Assembly: GCA_963978545.1 (NCBI GenBank)
Contig: OZ021729.1
Span: forward strand, 15,217,501 to 15,281,500
DNA length: 64,000 nucleotides
Source: Linyphia triangularis
Taxonomy: Eukaryota > Arthropoda > Arachnida > Araneae > Linyphiidae
Direction: 5' to 3'
In this document: one piece after another, positions 9,812 through 21,251 of the stretch
Layout: each line of letters begins with the position of its first letter
How positions within the stretch are numbered: the stretch's first letter is position 1
Notes under the pieces: model-generated
Told to the model about the DNA's origin: nothing
What the model saw: only the letters and a program-made list of their open reading frames with translations
Databases searched by the model: none
Made by a program: the position numbers and the translations under genes

Positions 9812-11800
9812 TAGGGTTGTATCCGGGAAAAAACGAAATGGGCGTTTGCGATTTCCTAATGGAATTTTGAAAATTCGAATTTTCTTTTAACGGTGTTATT
9901 GTGATTGGTCACAAGTTTTGGCAGATCAAAATACCCACTTCAAATAGTGCCATGCAAAAGGTGTATTTATAGATATTATGCAAGAGGTTATTGTAAATAT
10001 GATTTTATCGTGTGGCAACACTTGAAACATGCTTGGGGCTAATCATAATATATCTTTGAAAACAAATTCGAATTTTCTATTCCTTTAGCCAATCGTAGTG
10101 CGCATTTTATTTATCCTTCGAATTTATCAGTTGACTGTGGCGTAGCATGTAAAATATGCATTTTAAGAATGTCATCAACTTTCACAAATTTTATAACCTT
10201 TCTTTTATGTAAGAAATCGTGTGCTGATTAATAAATACATCGAATGCCCCGAAGTTATAAGAGTAAGAGTTCGAGGTATCATTTTAGCTTCCTGGTAGAA
10301 AGTTTTTTTTATAAATAAACACTCAATTAAGAACACTTTTTCTTTTCTTTTTAAGTATAACGGACGACCAATTCTCTGAAATACAAGTGACATGGCACTT
10401 ATAAAAAAGAAAACCACTGAAATATCGTAAAATTAAAAAAAGAACAAGCTATAAAACGTTAGTTGGAAAACGCGGACACCTAACGCTGGAAGGTTGAAAT
10501 CAGATCCCGGTTTGCGGGTTGACCTCACGAAATGGCGTTTATTTTTATAATAGAAGATCACCTTTTTTTTTATACAGAAGACTGTCTCTTCGCATTGCTA
10601 ATTAAAGAAGACCAAGATTACCCATGCTAGAGGGAGAACAATACGGAAATTTCCTTCAAGGATTAATCTTCACTTTTTTTGTAATTTTAAGCTGTAATAA
10701 AAAGATTTTTTTTTTTTTTTTCAAATTCATTTTGGTGGTGATTTTATGGCAGGAATGTGACTTGATTAGAAATCGCTCTTTAAATTTATAGTGTCGTTGA
10801 CCATTGATGGTCATTAACATAAATTAAATTTAGTCTTTTCTTAGAATGAGGAAATTAAAGTCATTCTAACCCCAAAGTTCAAAAAAAGATGAAGATATAT
10901 TGAGGAGAGAAGGATACAATTCAAGATCAGAATATTTAAATAGTTTAAACTTTTCCCACAGGCACTGTTATTTTATTTTCGAGCAGTTTAGAAATGACGT
11001 TTTACAAAATGCAACACATGCCAATGGATTTACCTACATTTCTCTGCATAAATGCTTTGCTGTGCAGGAAACTTTGTTTTGTGACCAGTAAAGAAAACAA
11101 TGACGTTTCTTTTCAACATTGAGCTTTTTTAAGGCGTCATTTATTGATGAAAGCTTAACTCGTTCATCTAATTATGCGCTCAATTATTCACTTATCGAAT
11201 ATAGACACTTGTGATGTGCATATGACTAATCTCAAGACATATTTAAATACGACTTCGAATTTTCCTAACTCCATTTGCCATTCACAATGCGAGTTTCATT
11301 TAATTACGCTCTAATGAATTGTCTTTGACGTCATCACTCATAATCCTCAATAAACAATTATGTGTAAAAATATACTCTCAAAAACAAAACTTCTTTTCAA
11401 AAGCAAATGATTATCCTTTTGGGGGCCAAGTGCAGAGTTTCCACAATTTTCATGGAGCAGATTTCAATTTGGTTTTCGATTTTTATTTTTTTGAAACAAT
11501 AAACTTTAACTTTAACCGTGGTTTACTTTTTATAATTACTCCAGCAGGACTATGTCCTCTTGTTTGTATGGTGGGGTTGGAAAGTGAGGTTTGCGTGAGA
11601 TTATTTCGACCACGTAATCTTGTCGTTGTTCAAAACTACGAATACTTATTTGGCAGTGTTAAGTACTTGCTGGTGGCAGAAATAAGCAGCCGGAACCGTG
11701 CTAACAAACAAACATACTAGTGTTAAGCATGAACGTATACGTCCTACTTTATTAAATGTATTTTAAACTTACATAATAGCTGGATGCCTTATACCTAGTC
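9812..11800. other. Unassigned, no supported gene
   Basis: The interval holds a 133-codon plus-strand frame (11319-11720) and shorter ones. None has a recognisable domain, and composition matches the surrounding AT-rich DNA. No repeat present elsewhere in the window was detected. Confidence 0.4.
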
Positions 11801-11803
11801 TTA

Positions 11804-13542
11804 AGCTAGGCGTCCACTATCGCTGAGCAGAGCAGAGCGGGGTGGATTAGATTAGAGTCAATTACAAGGCTGTCAACGTCCATTGTAGCACGAGGCTCGT
11901 GCTACAGTAGACGTTGGCAGCATTGTAATTGGCTCTAGTCCACTTCGCTCTGCTCTGCTCAGTGATAGTGGACGCCAAGCTTCAAACTAGGCGTCCACTA
12001 TCGCTGATCAGAACAGAGCGGGGTGGATTAGATATTTCAATGTCCATTGTAGCAAGTGGCTCGTGCTACAGTAGACGTTGGCAGCATTGTAATTGGCTCT
12101 AGTCCACTTCGCTCTGCTCTGCTCAGTGATAGTGGACGCCAAGCTTCAAACTAGGCGTCCACTATCGCTGATCAGAACAGAGCGGGGTGGATTAGATTAG
12201 AGCCAATTACAAGGCTTTCAATGTCCATTGTAGCAAGAGGCTCGTGCTACAGTAGACGTTGGCAGCATTGTAATTGGCTCTAGTCCACTTCGCTCTGCTC
12301 TGCTCAGTGATAGTGGACGCCAAGCTTCAAACTAGGCGTCCACTATCGCTGATCAGAGCAGAGCGGGGTGGATTAGATATTTCAATGTCCATTGTAGCAA
12401 GTGGCTCGTGCTACAGTAGACGTTGGCAGCATTGTAATTGGCTCTAGTCCACTTCGCTCTGCTCTGCTCAGTGATAGTGGACGCCAAGCTTCAAACTAGG
12501 CGTCCACTATCGCTGATCAGAACAGAGCGGGGTGGATTAGATTAGAGCCAATTACAAGGCTTTCAATGTCCATTGTAGCAAGAGGCTCGTGCTACAGTAG
12601 ACGTTGGCAGCATTGTAATTGGCTCTAGTCCACTTCGCTCTGCTCTGCTCAGTGATAGTGGACGCCAAGCTTCAAACTAGGCGTCCACTATCGCTGATCA
12701 GAACAGAGCGGGGTGGATTAGATTAGAGCCAATTACAAGGCTTTCAATGTCCATTGTAGCAAGAGGCTCGTGCTACAGTAGACGTTGGCAGCATTGTAAT
12801 TGGCTCTAGTCCACTTCGCTCTGCTCTGCTCAGTGATAGTGGACGCCAAGCTTCAAACTAGGCGTCCACTATCGCTGATCAGAGCAGAGCGGGGTGGATT
12901 AGATATTTCAATGTCCATTGTAGCAAGTGGCTCGTGCTACAGTAGACGTTGGCAGCATTGTAATTGGCTCTAGTCCACTTCGCTCTGCTCTGCTCAGTGA
13001 TAGTGGACGCCAAGCTTCAAACTAGGCGTCCACTATCGCTGATCAGAACAGAGCGGGGTGGATTAGATTAGAGCCAATTACAAGGCTTTCAATGTCCATT
13101 GTAGCAAGAGGCTCGTGCTACAGTAGACGTTGGCAGCATTGTAATTGGCTCTAGTCCACTTCGCTCTGCTCTGCTCAGTGATAGTGGACGCCAAGCTTCA
13201 AACTAGGCGTCCACTATCGCTGATCAGAGCAGAGCGGGGTGGATTAGATATTTCAATGTCCATTGTAGCAAGTGGCTCGTGCTACAGTAGACGTTGGCAG
13301 CATTGTAATTGGCTCTAGTCCACTTCGCTCTGCTCTGCTCAGTGATAGTGGACGCCAAGCTTCAAACTAGGCGTCCACTATCGCTGATCAGAGCAGAGGG
13401 GGGTGGATTAGATTAGAGCCAATTACAAGGCTTTCAACGTCCATTGTAGCAAGAGGCTCGTGCTACAGTAGACGTTGGCAGCATTGTAATTGGCTCTAGT
13501 CCACTCCGCTCTTCTCTGCTCAGCGATAGTGGACGCCAAGCT
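11804..13542. repeat. Tandem array of a PIF/Harbinger-like foldback MITE, ten units
   Basis: Each unit begins GGCGTCCACTATCGCTGA and ends with its inverse, TAGTGGACGCC, so every unit can fold on itself. Unit starts are 11809, 11990, 12154, 12335, 12499, 12680, 12861, 13025, 13206 and 13370. Spacings are 181 (long) or 164 (short, lacking a TTAGAGCCAATTACAAGG block), giving the order L S L S L L S L S L. The whole array is bounded by TTA on both sides (11801-11803, 13543-13545). The outermost arms (GCTGAGCAGAGCAG left, CAGCGATAGTGG right) match the solo copy at 17278 better than the internal units do. Confidence 0.93.
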
Positions 13543-13674
13543 TTAACCACGAAAAACATTTTTACTAATTTATATTATGCTTGAAACAAAATTAAAGCGC
13601 TAGAGAGAATTGTAAAAGGTGTTTAATAAAACAAGCAGCTGTAAGAAGATATCGGTCAAAAAAATCTCTATCAA

Positions 13675-13814
13675 CCCTTTGAGTACTGAATTATTTGAAG
13701 ATTTTATGCCCATGAGACGGATTTGGATAGACCGATGATGAGTCAGACTCGTCCACCGTAACTTCACCTAATTAAGCAGATGACGAGTCTCACTCGTCAA
13801 ATGTACCCAAAGGG
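13675..13814. mobile_element. piggyBac-like MITE, 140 bp
   Basis: Ends are CCCTTTGAGTAC and GTACCCAAAGGG, an inverted repeat with one mismatch. TTAA follows on the right (13815-13818) and TCAA precedes on the left (13671-13674), consistent with a decayed TTAA target. Terminal CCCTTT with TTAA is typical of piggyBac elements. Inside are two copies of an ACGAGTC/GACTCGT palindromic motif (about 13740-13755 and 13781-13798). Confidence 0.6.
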
Positions 13815-13818
13815 TTAA

Positions 13819-14630
13819 CTCCAATATTTATCGGTGGAGAAATTAGAAAAACAAGCAGAAAGTTTCATGGACTATGGAAAGTTTATAGGTGTATATTTTA
13901 ACTTACCAAAATATTAAAGTTTTAAAGAAATGAAATTAAATTATTGCACTAAAAATGTTAAACAGCGAAAGCAGTTACACTATAATTTGCACTTTCAATA
14001 GATTTTTCCCTAGTTTGGTAACATTCATCTTCAGGTAAAAACATCAAGTAATTACGAAGATTTTCTTATTTCCATTACGTATTATTATTTTTTTTTAATG
14101 CTACAAGGTTATACTCAAGTTAAAGATTATCAAAAAATGAATTGCATCACTAAAAAAACATCAATTTACACCAATTTACCTATCCATCATATAGTCCCAA
14201 CAATTTTCTAAAAAATAAATTTCCAAATCATTACTGCCACTTTATTCAAATCGAGGTTGAAGTTAAAAATAAAACTCAGAGCGATACATTGCCAAATATG
14301 GTAACTACATTCACCATATCTAACATCGTCACGAAAAAAAGTTTAAAAAAAATATGTTCTTTCATTCATATTAAACAGTGGGGAGTCCAGTACCGGACGA
14401 ACACCAGGAAATGTTCTAACTCAGTCAAGGATTTCCACTCCCTTTCGAACACCGATCGTATCTTTGCAACGCTAACGAAAGGTTACATCAATTGCAAAAG
14501 AACAAGTCTGAAAATGCTTACTAATTGATCCCCTCTATTTCTTCTTCTAATTCTTGTAATAAAACAGGTTTCGCCTTTCCAAAGAATATTGGCTTGGTTT
14601 TGTTTACTTCTTACCCGGACTATTTGCGCT
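13819..14630. other. Unassigned AT-rich sequence
   Basis: No gene or named repeat. A 79-codon frame (14289-14528) has no motif I recognise. Confidence 0.4.
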
Positions 14631-15171
14631 AATTTTTATCTAAGTTTTTGTATCATTACTAAACAGAGAGTAGTTATATGAGTTGTAGCTGTTGCCACTT
14701 CTTATTGTCAAAAAGAGATTTAATGAGGTCAAAGGAGGTTATGGAGTCAAAAGTAGCCCGTGTTGTATTAAAAATTAATTACACTAAGATTTTGTGAAAA
14801 TAATTTCCATTTGTTTTTCATATTACGTCAAATCACGCTCATTTTTATCAGCATTTTTGTACCATCACTAAACAAAGCGTTGTAGCTGTTGCCACTTCTA
14901 ATTTGTAAAAAGAGAAATATCAATGGGGTTAAAAAAGGTTGCAGATTGAAACTCTGTGACGTATTATTTTACCAAGATTGATCTATATCGTTTATCTTTT
15001 TTGGCAGAACTTAAATAATTTATTTATTACAAAAAAAAAAAAAAAAAAAAAAACTTCTGCTAGTGAGTCTTCTCGGAAAGGTTACGCCAATTTTCATTGA
15101 AATTGATATTTTTTTATTATTGATTTTTTAAACTTGGAATCAATATCTTAATATAAAACTTTGAAAATCCA

Positions 15172-15216
15172 AAAACTTTGTTTTTATGGGTTATAACCCA
15201 TAAAAGCAAAGTTTTT
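15172..15216. other. Near-perfect palindrome, no loop
   Basis: Arms of about 22 bp meet at GGGTTATAACCC, with one mismatch (TTTGTTTTTATG versus the complement of CATAAAAGCAAA). It could extrude as a cruciform or be the centre of a larger inverted element. Confidence 0.8.
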
Positions 15217-15261
15217 TATATAAATCCTTTATATGCAATGCAAATTTTTATATTCATTAAC

Positions 15262-15725
15262 ACAGCGCCGATTCTGAAAACAGCGAGTGCTTGGAGTTTG
15301 CATCTAATTTAAATATGAAAAACATTTCTATCAGAAAAATGGACGGCAAACTACGTTTCAAAATTTATTTATTAAAAATGAACGTGAATGTATGTACTTA
15401 TTTTAAAATATCTTTTGTTTATTCTGATTTAAAATTTTTTATTTTTTTTATTAAAACAAATTTGGCAACAGGAAAGAGTTTTTCAGTGGTAGGTTAAATG
15501 CTATTTTAATGTGATTGGATGACGGCCAGTTGGTTTATTAATATTCCGTAAACATGACCTTTTAGTGACAGTTAAAGCCTCAAAATTTAATAGAAGACAT
15601 TTTCATCGACGTCGAATCTATCTGCCAAGTTTCAGTTCGATTGGGTTATGGCAAGGGAATTAATTATGCATCCGTAGATTTGCCAGCCATCGACACACAA
15701 AATCGAAGTTAATATAAAGAATATA
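15262..15725 (+). repeat. Family E dispersed repeat
   Basis: Shares with 36648-37045 the opening (AACATTTCTATCAGAAAAATG, with GACGGCAAACTACG), the middle CTATCTGCCAAGTTTCAG, and the ending ACACACAAAATCGAAGTTAA. It is the most complete copy together with that at 36.6 kb. No transposon class is assigned. Confidence 0.65.
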
Positions 15726-15995
15726 GAAAGAGAATTATTAATGAGATTGAAGGAGGCTAGACTCAAACTTTGTGCCATATTGCTTCACCAAGATTGAGTG
15801 CCTATATCGTCTATCTTTTTTGGCAGATTATACCAATATTGTGTTTATATCGCTAGAGCTTTTTTGGCAGAACTTAAATAATCAATTTATTAAAAACAAC
15901 TTTTGCTTGTGAGTCATATCGGAAAGGTTACGCCAATTTCCATTGGTAATGATTTTTTTTTCTAATTGATTTTTTAAACTTGGAATCAATACAAT

Positions 15996-16440
15996 TTAAA
16001 AAGAGTGTAGTGGGATTGGGAGGATGACCAAACCGATAACTTTAAAAAAATAAAAAATAGCTGCTCGCTATGGTTCTGTTAGTTTTATTTAAGCAACGAC
16101 ATTCATGATATTTAAAAGGTTTAAAAAATTAAATTAAACTAAATCTATTTACAAATATTTAATCTGATGAGTCCTTAAGAAACCGCATTCCAGCCCAGTT
16201 TTCGAGATGCCCTAAAAACCAGTAAAGGAATTCACTTTCTAAACCGTTTCACCTTCGAGTTGGCATCTTATGCTCTCTACTAGTGTGACTGCTAACGGAC
16301 AGCCTAAGGTTGCTCTTCACGATGGATTTAAACGACAGGACGTCTAGTTGAATTTAGAAAAACAATTTATTCATTCGCCAAGGTTCACCCTTGGCGTAAC
16401 TTAATAAATTTTTTTTTATAAATTTACGTCATCGATGACA
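15996..16440. other. Unassigned
   Basis: Contains CTGATGAGTCC...GAAAC (about 16165-16187), superficially like a hammerhead ribozyme core; see the rejected list. No gene recognised. Confidence 0.35.
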
Positions 16441-16444
16441 TCTC

Positions 16445-16786
16445 AACTTCCCAGGTAAAACAGAAGTATTGAACAATTGCGGAAACCAATCCAAAACTGG
16501 AGCATCGGTCAAAAATATAATTAAAAAAAAAAAAAAAAATCACAAGACTTTTTTTTTTTTTAAGCCTTCCACGTTTTCTTATAAAAATATATTTCAATTT
16601 TAAAACTGCGCATCAACATTTAAAAGTTTACAGTTTATTTTATTCTGCAATGGACGAAAATGGCCAAGATCCACGTAACAAAGACTGGCGTAACAACGGC
16701 CAGTCTATAACGGTCTACATCGGGATCGTCCAATGCCAAGTGATAGTAGCCAGAGTATTTGTGCTACTTGGGGTTCCTATAACTTA
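16445..16786 (+). repeat. Family G dispersed repeat
   Basis: Contains TTTCAATTTTAAAACTGCGC followed by ATCAACAT, then AATGGCCAAGATCC and a GTCTACATCGGGAT segment. The same order recurs at 19970-20305 (inverted), 24750-25735 (interrupted) and 41435-41670. A variant motif, ATTGGCCAAT, appears in several copies. Confidence 0.65.
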
Positions 16787-17274
16787 GGCATCATTATTTT
16801 TTTTAAAAAGTATTTCAGAACTTGAAACTATTTCAATTGAAACTAAACAGTAATGGTTACTGTATTTACATAATATAACGCTATGATACACACTACTTAA
16901 GTTTTGGATTTTCCTGACCATTTGGACAGTGATAATCATTAAAAATTTGCCAAGTTTTACATCTGTTTTTCAGTTTGTATTGAAATGCTAGTATACGAAA
17001 TCTGAAATCAACCGAGAAAGACTCACGGTCCTTCACACAGTTCTCAAATTACCAAGTTGCAGCTGTAACTTTGCTATTACTATAAGAGTTATCCTGATCA
17101 CTGATTGACTGACTTTCTCTGTAACGATGTAAGGTAAATTTTAAACGATCATTATTGAAAACTCTTTAATGCTGCCAAAGTCGTTTTTATCAGAATAAAT
17201 ACAAGATAATTGAGCTTGAATACATAAATTGATTATGAAACGTGGTCCAGTCAATTCAATGCTGAGTTTCGTAG
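16787..17274. other. Unassigned AT-rich sequence
   Basis: No gene or repeat recognised. Confidence 0.4.
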
Positions 17275-17277
17275 TAA

Positions 17278-17450
17278 AGCTTGGCGTCCACTGTCGCTGA
17301 GCAGAGCAGAGCGGAGTGGATCAGAGCCAATTACAAGGCTGCCAACGTCCATTGTAGCACGAGGCTCGAGATACAATGGACGTTGACAGACTTGTAATTG
17401 GCTCTGATCCACTCCGCTCTGCTCTGCTCAGCGACAGTGGACGCCAAGCT
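17278..17450. mobile_element. PIF/Harbinger-like foldback MITE, solo copy
   Basis: This 173 bp element is almost entirely one inverted repeat: the left end AGCTTGGCGTCCACTGTCGC is mirrored by GCGACAGTGGACGCCAAGCT on the right, with arms of about 80 bp. TAA lies on both sides (17275-17277 and 17451-17453), the 3 bp TWA target duplication typical of PIF/Harbinger elements. It is the single-copy counterpart of the units arrayed at 11804-13542. Confidence 0.88.
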
Positions 17451-17632
17451 TAACGCTGTGAGTGAAAGGATTTAAACTGATCATTGTTGAAACTCTTTCC
17501 TGTTGCCAAAATTATTTTAATAAAAATAAATAAAAGATGTTTAGACGTAAATATATAAATTCACATTTTTTTAATAAATGATTTTTGAAACGTACTTTGT
17601 CGGACATTTTGCTTTTAGGGATGCTTTTATTA

Positions 17633-18357
17633 TTTAAGGAAAACATGGTACCCAAAAAATGACGATAATGTCAATTTTTCAATTTTTATCCCATAACGTG
17701 GAGAATATCTTTGTGAATAGCTGTGCAAAAATGTATTCTTGTACCTTTTGATGGATGAAAAGTTGTATTGTATTTTCTAAACACCCTCTCACACTATCAA
17801 AGCTGAAAAAGAAATCTTTAACACTGTCTTTCTCAGTTCGTTATTTTTCAGTTTGAGTTTTGCTTAAATCCCTAAGGCTTTTTTCTAAATTTAGTTATGA
17901 TTGGGAAATTTTTATAGTGTATTTATATATATCTGATAAACAAAAGTTAGTATGGAATAAGGTGTGCTATGTTTAGCTTTTTTTTTTTAAATTAAAAAGT
18001 TGAAAACTTAAAAAAAAAAAAAGCGTTGTTTTTCTGCTGTTTTTAGTATAAAAACATAAAAAACCTTTTCCATAACTTGCATCTTCAAATCCATACTAAC
18101 TATTTTTAACAATTAATAATACGAATATATTGTAAAAATTTCATGGAAAAATATTTAAAATTGTGGAAGGAGTAGAATTTTTGAAAAAAGTTTGAAAACA
18201 TTTAAATAAATTGAATTAATCATATTATTTATTCAAAATATTTTTGCAGGTTAAATTATGTTTATTTACCATCAACACAATGTAAAATTACTATAAGTTT
18301 AATTTTAGTGGTGCAGTTTCTGAAAATTATTTTTTGGGTACCATGTCCCCTTAAAAT
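17633..18357. mobile_element. DNA transposon with AAGGNNAC-TGGTACC ends
   Basis: The left end TTTAAGGAAAACATGGTACC and the right-end complement TTTTAAGGGGACATGGTACC form an inverted repeat continuing through CCAAAAAAT. The element is about 725 bp, without a transposase frame. Parts of its interior resemble the inverted interior of the element at 54361-55048, including a TCAGTTCGTNATTTTT motif. A TA target is plausible but not cleanly resolved. Confidence 0.6.
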
Positions 18358-18702
18358 TAGATGCAAGAACACGCTGACAAACGAATCGACGCTTTATTAA
18401 TGAATAAGAAGATAATCTATTTGATTTATGGTAACTCACAAATCTATTACAACGAATATTTCGTTGTTAGTTAAGATTGAAGTTATGCACTCAATTTTCC
18501 TATTGAATTCTCGCTCACTGAAGTTTTTCAAGAAGTTCTTCATTAAAAAGACTTTTTTCCCAAATACTTTTAAATCATTTCACATAAATATCAAAAATAA
18601 TTTTCATTGGCAGAATATTAAAAGAAAACTGGAATTTTTAATAAATACTACGTGTATATTAAACTACAACGCTTTTTAGATTTATCATTTTTAAACTGGC
18701 TC
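18358..18702. other. Unassigned AT-rich sequence
   Basis: An 83-codon frame (18428-18679) crosses this interval without a recognised motif. Confidence 0.4.
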
Positions 18703-18716
18703 CTTATGCATTTTAC

Positions 18717-18870
18717 TGCTAGCTTCTAGACCGCGAGGTTGCGGGTTCGAGTCCCGTGATGGCATGGGTGTTTGTAAATGTATGTTGGCTTGTCTAATGA
18801 CGAAAGTTTCGGCGCATTATAGCCCTCGTGTTGCTGACGGCGCCAGATAATCTGAATACAACCAACCAAC
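18717..18870 (+). mobile_element. SINE1 copy, 5'-truncated
   Basis: Starts inside the tRNA-like head (CTAGCTTCTAGACCGCGAGG), keeps the B box GGTTCGAGTCC, and runs to a CAACCAACCAACC tail. It is flanked by CTTATGCATTTTAC (18703-18716) and CTTAGGCATTTTAC (18871-18884), a 14 bp target duplication with one mismatch. The A box is lost. Confidence 0.88.
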
Positions 18871-18884
18871 CTTAGGCATTTTAC

Positions 18885-19315
18885 AACTTTCTAGTTTTGT
18901 GAATACTTACAAAACTTTCAATACTCGACATATTTTGTGCGAGTAAATTATTATCTATTCAATTCTTTCTACCAGGCTAAAGCTTCTCCTTCGTGATTCG
19001 TATGCAATAGCAACTAAACGCCTGATTTGCAGCGTCGTGTTTTGCAACGTACCGTGATTTTCGGATAAACTCAAGAAGCGTGCCAGAAAGCCATTTGCAT
19101 AACAATCAGTTTACGTATCAGAGTTACGCAGACGTAGTATCGTCTTTTACACCGAGTTTGTTTACACCTACTGTCTCGTTTCACTTTATTTTACGATAGC
19201 AAATTATTTCTGCAATATTGGCGAGATTTTGGTGAGAAAGATGCGGGTTTTAACTTGACATTGGCGTTCACTTCCCTTGTGCCAATAATTAAGCAAATAT
19301 TTAAAAATATTTATT
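18885..19315. other. Unassigned
   Basis: Slightly GC-richer than its surroundings around 19000-19200, but no gene or repeat is recognised. Confidence 0.35.
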
Positions 19316-19730
19316 CAGGGTAGCTACAAAATTCCAGAAAAAAAAAGTTCCCTGATATTTCCATTATTTCCCTGACAGATTTCTAAAAATTTCCCTGATT
19401 TTACGACAAATTTTTTTTTCAAATTTCCCCAATTTTCAAGGTTAACCAGATGTGTAGACACCCTGATCAAATAGAACATGTATGATAAAGATGCCAATTT
19501 TTAACAATATGCCAATTTTTTAAAAATAGTTTTCTTGGTAATGAAAAGTTTAAATTATTCCGTAGCATTAAACTTCTGACGATTACCACCACAAATCTCT
19601 GGGTAAACGTGCCTGAAAATTTCCATGATTTTCATGAAATTTAAAAAAAATTCCCTAACATTTCCCTGATTTTTTCCAGAGTCAGAAAGCTCCCTAATTT
19701 CCAGGTTTTCCAGGTTCTGTGGCCACTCTG
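19316..19730. mobile_element. hAT-like MITE remnant with CAGGGT ends
   Basis: CAGGGTAGCTAC (19316-19327) pairs with GTAGACACCCTG ending at 19465, and the end at 19730 (GTGGCCACTCTG) is a second, weaker partner. TTCCCTGA-type motifs repeat inside. It resembles the termini of the larger element at 43692-46596. Two overlapping or nested copies are possible; target duplications are not clear. Confidence 0.5.
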
Positions 19731-19969
19731 TTTTTGTTTTAATATTCACGGCTATCTGGCTGTATATAATATTTTCTTGACGTACAGCTCAAGGGTAATT
19801 CTGTAACCGGACATCGTTAAAGCAAAGTGTAAGGGGGGGGGGGAAGCATTCCGGGATGTCTTTAAGAGAGTGACAACAATCCTTCCCTGCCTTATCGACT
19901 TAAATGCTTAATTTGTTTGGCCACAACATCTGCTGAAGTATTGATTTAAAGCAACTCCTATATCACTAC

Positions 19970-20305
19970 AACGCTTGCTGATATCATTCCACATTGGCCA
20001 ATTCTGATGTAGAGCATTGTGAACCGGCCGTTGTTACGGTTCTTGGCCAATCTCATCCAATCGTGGATGAAATATACTGGAAGTTTTGAAATGTTGATGC
20101 ACAGTTTTAAAATTGAAATATTTTTTATAAGAAAGGAACGCAGGGTTAAGAAATATGTTTTGTGATGTTTTTGACACGTTTAATTGTTTAAAAAAAGAAA
20201 GAAAAATCGTGCATTTTGGTACGATGCTCAAAATTCGACTAGGATTGGCCAATATTCCAGAGCTCCTGTTTTCAAAATTGGCCAATACTGCTGCACTACC
20301 AGGGA
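19970..20305 (-). repeat. Family G dispersed repeat, inverted
   Basis: On the minus strand the order is GGCCAATCCTAGTCG, GAGCATCGTACCAAAATGC, TTTCAATTTTAAAACTGTGC, TTGGCCAAGAACCG, as in the other family-G copies. The 83-codon and 65-codon frames on opposite strands here are by-products of the repeat. Confidence 0.65.
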
Positions 20306-20363
20306 TATGGATTTTTTCATTAATTCTAAAAAATATTATTAAAATATTTTAAAGGAAAAAACT

Positions 20364-20364
<1 letters not shown>

Positions 20365-20411
<47 letters not shown>
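20365..20411. repeat. Poly-T run, 47 bases
   Basis: An uninterrupted T run, possibly the A tail of a minus-strand retroposed sequence, but no element body was recognised beside it. Confidence 0.9.
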
Positions 20412-20413
<2 letters not shown>

Positions 20414-21249
20414 TTATAGACATACTTTAAACAATTAAAACTATCATGCAAAAACATTAGAAGAAAATTAATAAAACAACCACTGGGTTATTTTTCCTTG
20501 ACATTTTGTTAACAGTCTTTTATTATTATTGATATATCCGATTAAAAACTCAGATGTTTCAAAACATTACTTCAGCAGATATCTACACTACTATGAGGCA
20601 AGAACAAGCTAACGATACATCTAAAAGAAGAAACTAATACACATTTGCAATTCGTAAGGAAGAAAATCGAAAAAAAAAAAAAAATCAACATGCAACACAA
20701 ATATGAGGCTATTGGTGACAATAGTCACCATGTCTGTTTACTTCTAATACCAAAAATTGCAACGCGTGCGGTTATCGAACTCAATACATCTCCCATGCTA
20801 GGTGAACAGTCTGTTTCTCGAGTGGTCGTACGGCTTTTATGTTTACAGAAACGTACTGTGAGAATGCATTTGCAAAGATGTGAAATAAATATAGTACCTT
20901 CTTCAAAAATTACCCAATATTTTTTTGGGAGATCATCCTGACACTCTTGTATAAGATGTAATGCAATAATACGACAATTTGTTAACTATTCTCTTTGAGG
21001 TTTTTCTCAAACTATAAGCAGCCGCGATCAAGTAATACAATCTGTCAGTTGACGAGTTGTCTGGCGGGAACATTCCACGTTCTCCTATATAGGACACAAA
21101 TACTGTGCGGCCCCCATTTGAAAACCATTTCATTTTGCATGCACACACACACAAAAAATAAAAAATATTGGTTTATCATGCGTAGATACTATATAGCTTC
21201 ATACACCTCGACTAATACATCATCGCCCAAGTCAATTGTCACACTGTAC
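20412..21249. other. Unassigned
   Basis: Contains a 98-codon plus frame (20645-20941) and opposing frames near 21000 without recognisable domains. Confidence 0.35.
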
Positions 21250-21251
21250 TA

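Larger units (their letters stand above)
14634..15995 (+). repeat. Locally duplicated AT-rich region
   Basis: Two diverged direct duplications are visible. GTAGCTGTTGCCACTTCT with its flanks occurs at 14634-14746 and again at 14840-14948. A longer block with TTTTTTGGCAGAACTTAAAT, GGAAAGGTTACGCCAATTT and TTTTTTAAACTTGGAATCAA occurs at 14938-15146 and 15750-15990. A family-E repeat lies between the second pair. No coding potential. Confidence 0.7.

Noticed and set aside
11319..11720. 133-codon open frame as a gene
   Set aside because: No recognisable domain, AT-biased residue use, no clear splice or promoter signals, and frames of this length occur by chance in a window of this size.
16165..16190. 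Hammerhead-ribozyme-like core CTGATGAGTCC followed by GAAAC
   Set aside because: The segment between CTGATGA and GAAAC (GTCCTTAA) cannot form stem II, and I found no matching stem III with a cleavage triplet nearby.
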